Shown here: positions 58,901 through 64,000 of the stretch, in pieces
Position numbering within the stretch: position 1 is the stretch's first letter
How the letters are laid out: the number at the start of each line of letters is the position of its first letter
Assembly (NCBI RefSeq): GCF_002775205.1
Contig: NC_036450.1
Location: forward strand, 17,565,479 to 17,629,478
Origin: Xiphophorus maculatus
Lineage: Eukaryota; Chordata; Actinopteri; Cyprinodontiformes; Poeciliidae
Direction of reading: 5' to 3'
DNA: 64,000 bases
Notes under the pieces: generated by a model
Databases searched by the model: none
What the model was told of the DNA's origin: nothing
Seen by the model: only the letters and a program-made list of their open reading frames with translations
Made by a program: the position numbers and the translations under genes

Positions 58901-61900
58901 CAATCTCTTAGGATATAATTTCTTTTGTGGATCTAATCTTTTCAATCCCTCTAGGATTACTTCAAGATCAAAGATATTTATGAACCATCTGAATTTCTAG
59001 ACTATGAATTTAGCTCACATGTTGACCTGCTGACATTTTCTCTACAGTCAACGAAGAGTTGACATTTCTTATTCTGAAGACATGCTTTGACATCTATCGT
59101 ATGGTTCAGATACTCATGTGTGTGTGTTTTTTTTGTTGTGATAACCTTTGTGATGAGGCTGGAGGTTGAGAGGTAGAGCAGTTGCCCAGCCATGTGAAAA
59201 TCATTGGATGCTCCCTGACCCTTATTAAGTAACTGAAACTCACACTGCACACAATTATGAGTTATCATTGGGAAAAAAAGCATCTGCTACATAAGAAATC
59301 ACTTTCCTAAAAATGTTGATTTTTGCTGCCACCGAGCCATGGATCTAACTTGTCTAATATTTTAGGCAAACAACCAACATGTACAAGCTAAATGAATAAT
59401 TTTCCCCTGTTATACTTGACATCTGTTGATTTTGAATGTAGAACATTGCTTCTCTTTATTTTCACCTCATAACGATCTTAGGTCAGAACAGACTGGTACA
59501 GAAATATCCATAATTTAATTCTGTCTGTTTTTATACACTTTATTTGACTGACACCATTGTACAACAGGGTCCTTCTTTGCAACTCTTCTGAATGAGTTAG
59601 ACCATGGTAATGGATGCAAATGTGAAGACAAACCTAGTAGGACATCCATCCAACTATCCAACCATCCATCCATCCATCTTCTACACACATTAATCCTCGC
59701 AGGGTAACACATAGATTGGTGCAAATAACCACACATTCACTCCTAAGGTCACATAGGAGAAACAATTGACCTAACAGTCATGTGTTTGGACCGTGGGAAG
59801 AAGCTGGAGTACTCAGAGAAAACTGAAATGGGAAGAAGATTCAAGCTCCATGCAGAACGATTCCAGGTCCGGATTTAAACTTAAGACCTTCTTGCTTTGA
59901 GAGTTATAATTGAAGTTAGTTGGACACCTAAGAAAATTAAGGCTGCACCGCCTTCAAGGTACAGCTGCCAGTCTTGGGAGCTTGACAGCTGCAGATCTGG
60001 GGAGAAGCTATTCTTCAAAGGCGACGTAAGGTCCACCCAGCTCAATCGTTGCTGCCCCTTTAAAATTTTCTAAAATTTAATGGATGTTTTTTTTTTAAAT
60101 ATTTGAACTATGAAAGATGTACACACTGTTAAAGTTGAAACAATGTTTTCAAATAATTTATGATGGATTGCTTTCCTACAACAAAAACCTAGTCAAATCG
60201 AAAGGGATTTATAGATGTCAGAAGAGCTACAGTATTAATGTGGAAAATGCTAAACTAAATGGGTCAGCAAGTGGTCTGTTTATAACATAATCATGACATA
60301 GACTATCTCAGCTGCACATTTATGTTAGGATTTACAGAACAGATTAGTCTGACATCCTTGCATGGCTCCAAATGATTTTTCTGCATGCAAAGTACTTTCC
60401 ACATGCAGGGTACATTTGGACATTGGACACAAATTCATTCTTACCTGGAGGCCCTGGGGAACCTGGAGGTCCTGGTAAAAATACAGATGATGTCATAATT
60501 TTCTCATTCGTCATCTGCACAGGGACATCAGCACTATTTGATAGCAAGGCCATCTTAGAAAAGAGACGGAACAATAAACATAAATGCTGGTAAGAATTGA
60601 TTAGGGAATATACGATACCTTGATGGGGTATTTGTTTCTTATATTCAGTGCATTTTGTCCTTAAATGTTTCATATTAAAGGTCTGTACCCTAAAAAATTA
60701 CAGGGAAATTATATACTGTAGAGATAACATCATGTAAAACTTTGCTACAACTATAAACCCTGCCAAAAGATGAAAGTGGATCTTGTAGCTGCACCACGTA
60801 ACAAACCATGACCAAAACAGATGGAGGCAAGGCAACACATCTGCATTATGGAGCATGACCAGGACAGTCCCCACTCTGTATTGTAAGCAGCATCCTTGGA
60901 AATGGTTGTCTTTGATCTGTGTAACATCTTGTAGACTTGGCAGTCCCAGTTGGGTAATAAGTAGAACATCTTGATATGCTGCAAGAGTTTATTTTAGGAT
61001 TCAGAACTCCTGCAAGATTTTGAAGTTTTCTGTGAGTTTGCATTCAAATACAAACAGAAAAAATTACAGATATATCCTTATAGGGATGTCTTTTTGAATT
61101 CACTTTACAGCATATCTCCTTCACTAGAAAGCTTACTTAATCTAACCCTACACCACACCTTTACTTTAACTGGAACTCTTTAGAAAATTGTGTCACTACT
61201 GTGCATTCTGCTTTGGTAATTGCCGGCGATTCAAAATAAAATTACTGAAGTTCATTTTGATTACCATGGGTTAAAGCTACAAACACAAAATCAGTTTCTC
61301 AGAAATATAAATTAAATCAATCTTGCATAACCCTGATGCATCAGCTGGCTGTTCACATAGTCCTGATATAAACATACTCATGGAGAGTTGATTGGAAGGA
61401 AAAAGGATGGTGGAAAAAAGACACACAAGCTGAATCATGAAATTAAAAAACATTTGGACGTTATTTTAAAGTATTGAAATAAACATGCATTTATTGCTCC
61501 CCACAATGATGCACACAAAATGGGTGAAGCTGTGGCTTACTCGTTGAAATCAGATGACTTTGAGTGGACAAACTGGTGTTTTAAAATGTGTATTATAACA
61601 TCCCTGTAATTACTACCATATAATAATATCCTTCAGCTTATGTTGTAAACTTACATAGTAATCAGCAAAGACAACATTTTTCATGATGTTTTCTTAATAT
61701 ATGCTGAACTGTATATATGCAGCATGGAAAGACCACACAGCTGGAAGCAATACATCATATGTTACAGTGCTGAGTGTTGAACGCTGCTACTGACAGACAC
61801 ATGCTCAGAAAGGTTCAGACGTCTGTAGTAACACAGATGGACATGTTAACTCCACAGCTGACTTTTGTATCAACTTCCACCCAACTCATCTATAGGATCA

Positions 61901-63320
61901 CTGCATCAGCCTGCTATTCGCCAAGGATTTTTTAAAGTGTTTTCTTTTTATTAGGTTATAAACTGCATTGATGGACCTCCTGAGAGCTGTTAATATGTAC
62001 CTGCAGTCATTTCTGCAATACTGTTGGGAGTATGCTTCAGCTAAATCAAAATCCTTAACAGGTATTTTTTGTCTGAACTTTTTGGCTACTAACTCTAAAG
62101 TGTATTGCAAAACAAGTGCTGATGTATTGGATGAAAAAAAAAGTAGACTCCAATTTTTACTTTTGCCAGACAAATGTTTCTCTTCTGTTGTCCCATACCT
62201 TCTGCTTAAGCTGCAGCACTGCCATCTTGATCTGGAGGAAGTCTTCACATGTGGCAGAGCAAGTTCCAGCATTCATTAAATTATCACATTTCTCAAAGAG
62301 ATGAACTGCTGGGAAATTGGAAAAAAAGTACTTGAGTTACTTGGACATGGAAACATGGACACAGAAAAATCATATAATGTATAAAAAATATATAACAAAA
62401 AAAAACATTTCATGAAAATGTAGCCAGATGAGTTCACTCACGAAGTTAAAAATATCTAGAAAGATCAGAATAAAGATGAAAAATTGCAGTCTTAAACTCT
62501 TACCCCCAGTTTTTTCACTGCTGCCACCTTCCTGAAACTCCAACCCTGACTGTAGCTACTCTACACTAATTCAAAATAAAAACTTTGACAGAAGAATGGT
62601 CACATGTTAAAATTAACATTTCAGTTTAGCTCATGACAAGCATAAGCTGTTGCTTAACTGGGTGCATAAACATTGTTCATCTTAACTAACGGAGTTTGTC
62701 TGTACAATGGATGGGTGCAAATGTCTGAATGTGATTTCTCTCCCCTAAATTACAAAGCAGCAGGACATGAAGCATGGTCATAATTTCACACACCACACTT
62801 TTGTACTGCTTAGCATGTTCTGAAATGTTATAGTAGGTAATGGAAGACACTCTCCTGGGAGGAAGTAGCAAATCTGCAGGCCTTCACTGCTTCATTGGCA
62901 AGTAAATCTGGGGCAGAAAAGATGTTTTTATCGCCTGGACGTTTTGTGTTTTCTTCACATGTATCCAGCAAAATGAGAAGACCAGGAGTCAAAGAACCAG
63001 CCGCGTGTTTGGGTGGCTGAACTGTTTTGACATGCACAAGAGGCAGTGATGTCTAATGACTACCAGGTGTCTATGTTTGTAGTGCCCCCTCCCTTCTCTT
63101 TCTCTATTGCCCTCCAAAAACACTATGGAGCCTTCTCCACATTGCTGTTTGATGTGAATAATGAGAAGATGTGTACGCTCACCTCTCTCCCCTTTGGTGC
63201 AAGTCTTCCCATCATCTTCTAGGAAATAGCCTTTCTCACACTCACACCTAAAACTTCCTGCGGTGTTGATGCAGATCTGAGAGCAGGCGCTCATGTTTTT
63301 GTCGGCACATTCATCAATGT
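50764..63320 (-). CDS. ccbe1: collagen and calcium-binding EGF domain protein 1, 3' part of gene
   Basis: Minus-strand gene entering from the right edge; seven coding exons in window: 63320-63183, 62305-62199, 60553-60445, 58776-58646, 56490-56455, 51764-51729, 51024-50764, all joining in phase. CCBE1 is a secreted matrix protein that helps ADAMTS3 process VEGF-C and is required for lymphatic vessel growth; zebrafish mutants are 'full of fluid'. Visible: a calcium-binding EGF domain starting DIDEC with six cysteines and a C-x-N-x4-F-x-C hydroxylation pattern; a Cys-containing helical linker; collagen Gly-X-Y repeats interrupted by the conserved [10 protein letters not shown] segment; then [20 protein letters not shown] and an acidic, then basic C-terminus. 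Signal peptide and N-terminal Cys-rich exons lie beyond 64000. Confidence 0.96.
51025..51728. other. ccbe1 last intron
   Basis: About 0.7 kb, AT-rich; nothing recognised. Confidence 0.8.
51729..51764 (-). CDS. ccbe1: ccbe1 36-nt collagen exon b
   Basis: Twelve codons, phase 0 on both sides: [12 protein letters not shown]. Acceptor CCTCAG, donor GTAAGA. Confidence 0.92.
53188..53425 (+). repeat. dispersed fish repeat headed by (CCAT)n
   Basis: CCATCCATCCATTTTCTGTA leads into text with GGGCGAGAGGCGGGGTCACC, CTGGACAGGTCGCCAG, then ACACACTCACGCCTAGGGA and GAATTTAGAAAGACCAATTAAC, the order of a repeat very common in teleosts. A secondary inversion (GTTTCTGTGTCGCAGGG then ACACAGAAAC) sits in the middle. 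Confidence 0.8.
55904..55996. repeat. (AAT)n microsatellite
   Basis: About 30 ATA/AAT units. The open frame of repeated isoleucine across it is an artefact. Confidence 0.95.
56455..56490 (-). CDS. ccbe1: ccbe1 36-nt collagen exon a
   Basis: Twelve codons, phase 0 on both sides: [12 protein letters not shown]. Acceptor TAAAAG, donor GTAAGA. Too short for an ORF scan; found from the Gly-X-Y pattern and the human [10 protein letters not shown] match. Confidence 0.92.
56491..58645. other. ccbe1 intron
   Basis: 2.2 kb. Two adjacent perfect palindromes at 57850-57906; no other element recognised. Confidence 0.75.
58646..58776 (-). CDS. ccbe1: ccbe1 main collagen exon
   Basis: 131 nt; [20 protein letters not shown] then [20 protein letters not shown] and RGPL. 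Acceptor TTCTAG, donor GTCAGT. Confidence 0.95.
58777..60444. other. ccbe1 intron
   Basis: 1.7 kb. Its centre holds another copy of the dispersed (CCAT)-headed repeat (59648-59915). Confidence 0.75.
59648..59915 (+). repeat. dispersed fish repeat, longer 3' part
   Basis: ATCCATCCATCTTCTACACA head, then ACACATTCACTCCTAAGGTC, CAATTGACCTAACA, GTGTTTGGACCGTGGGAAGA, CTCCATGCAGAACGATTCCA and AAGACCTTCTTGCT, following the family order further 3' than the copy at 53.2 kb. Confidence 0.75.
60445..60553 (-). CDS. ccbe1: ccbe1 exon opening the collagen region
   Basis: 109 nt; acceptor TCTAAG before 60553, donor GTAAGA. Encodes [20 protein letters not shown] then [21 protein letters not shown] at 60475-60472 resembles an acceptor but the conserved text runs straight through it. 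Confidence 0.9.
60554..62198. other. ccbe1 intron
   Basis: 1.6 kb; nothing recognised. Confidence 0.75.
62199..62305 (-). CDS. ccbe1: ccbe1 linker exon
   Basis: 107 nt; acceptor CAGCAG, donor GTATGG. Encodes [19 protein letters not shown] then [16 protein letters not shown], matching the human NMVKAGTCCATC...LQLKQK region. It is the only in-phase bridge between its neighbours. Confidence 0.92.
62306..63182. other. ccbe1 intron
   Basis: 0.9 kb; nothing recognised. Confidence 0.75.
63183..63320 (-). CDS. ccbe1: ccbe1 calcium-binding EGF exon
   Basis: 138 nt; acceptor ATGCAG before 63320, donor GTGAGC. Encodes [20 protein letters not shown] through [16 protein letters not shown], a complete cbEGF module with six Cys. 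Confidence 0.96.
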
Positions 63321-64000
63321 CTGCATGTTGAAGTGCAAGAATGGAGTTAGCCAGCAAATGAAAAGAAAATGTTGTCTAAAGTACATCCACTTAACATGCT
63401 TGCATTCAGCAAAATAAAATGCTATGAAAGTATAGTACTTTAACTTAGCAACTTAGATTTTTTTAAGTATTGAAATTTAGGGAAGAGTGTTTGGTTAGAG
63501 TAGGAATTTCTGAACTTTAAGGCATATAAAAAAAACTCGGGATTTCAAAGCATTTGAAACAGTAACATATTTCCCAATTTGTAATGTTTTTAAAACTAAG
63601 CAAATATTGGACAGATAAGACTAAATAAATTTATTACCTCCGAGTTGATGTTTAATGTTAGGCAACTTAATATTATGTTACAGTGAAGCAATGTTTTTAA
63701 AGACATTCTTTATTCTTGAGATAAGAAAACAAGTCCTTACTATCACAAAGTAAAACAGTTGGATGTGATACAAAAACCTCTACAAGAAATTGGATAGCAA
63801 AAAAATAAATAAATCCAAAGATCTAGTCATGCCTTTTTGACTACTACAATGTCACTCTCTTGTTGTTTAGAATTACATATTTTAAGAGTTGTTAAACCCC
63901 ACATTATGGTTAAACTTCCTCCACTGCTAAATTTGACCAGATTGTTTATCTCCAAAAATGCCCCAAGAAGGATGCATTATAAACCACAATGCACAAAGTC
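63321..64000. other. ccbe1 intron running off the right edge
   Basis: No further upstream ccbe1 exon (such as a second EGF-like Cys-rich segment) was found on the minus strand in the last 680 bp. Confidence 0.6.

Noticed and set aside
60445-60471. A 27-nt collagen micro-exon starting after CCAG in ccbe1
   Set aside because: The frame stays open upstream and encodes the conserved segment leading into LPGPPG, so the exon starts at 60553.
1-64000. Prokaryotic defence systems, CRISPR arrays, integrated virus or toxin genes
   Set aside because: Nothing resembling them was seen; all recognisable coding DNA is vertebrate.

Overview
The window is nuclear DNA from a ray-finned fish, most likely a teleost. 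Genes are split by GT-AG introns, intergenic DNA is AT-rich with many microsatellites, and relics of Tc1-type transposons, L2-like LINEs and a tRNA-derived SINE are present. No virus, plasmid, CRISPR array or prokaryotic operon was seen. Species cannot be named from the sequence alone.

Layout, left to right: znf532 (minus strand; 5' coding part only, two coding exons, rest beyond base 1); an interval of about 10 kb with an old Tc1 relic, a diverged tandem duplication and a TATA/CRE cluster; grp (plus strand, complete, 3 exons, 138 aa); rx3/rax homeobox gene (minus, complete, 3 exons, 308 aa); cplx4 (minus, complete, 3 exons, 159 aa); lman1/ERGIC-53 (minus, complete, 13 exons, 509 aa); about 9.8 kb of intergenic DNA holding a Tc1-derived deletion element and a possible conserved regulatory block; then seven 3' coding exons of ccbe1 (minus; 5' exons beyond base 64000). 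Reading frames join in phase across all splice junctions listed, which strongly supports these models.

This is the fish counterpart of human 18q21.32 (ZNF532-SEC11C-GRP-RAX-CPLX4-LMAN1-CCBE1). The genes do not form one pathway: znf532 is a chromatin-associated zinc-finger protein, grp a neuropeptide precursor, rx3 the eye-field transcription factor, cplx4 a farnesylated retinal complexin, lman1 an ER-Golgi cargo lectin, and ccbe1 a secreted matrix protein for lymphatic growth. The vicinity of rx3 and the retinal gene cplx4 may reflect a shared regulatory neighbourhood, but that is inference. From my knowledge of the human map, znf532 is flipped relative to its neighbours and sec11c is missing from its expected place; a single inversion of the znf532-sec11c block would explain both.

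I found no convincing new biological system. The most unusual observations are the znf532 inversion, a set of perfect short-loop inverted repeats that look like template-switch products, a diverged tandem dimer of about 320 bp of unknown origin, and an orphan TATA/CRE promoter-like cluster near 9.6 kb.
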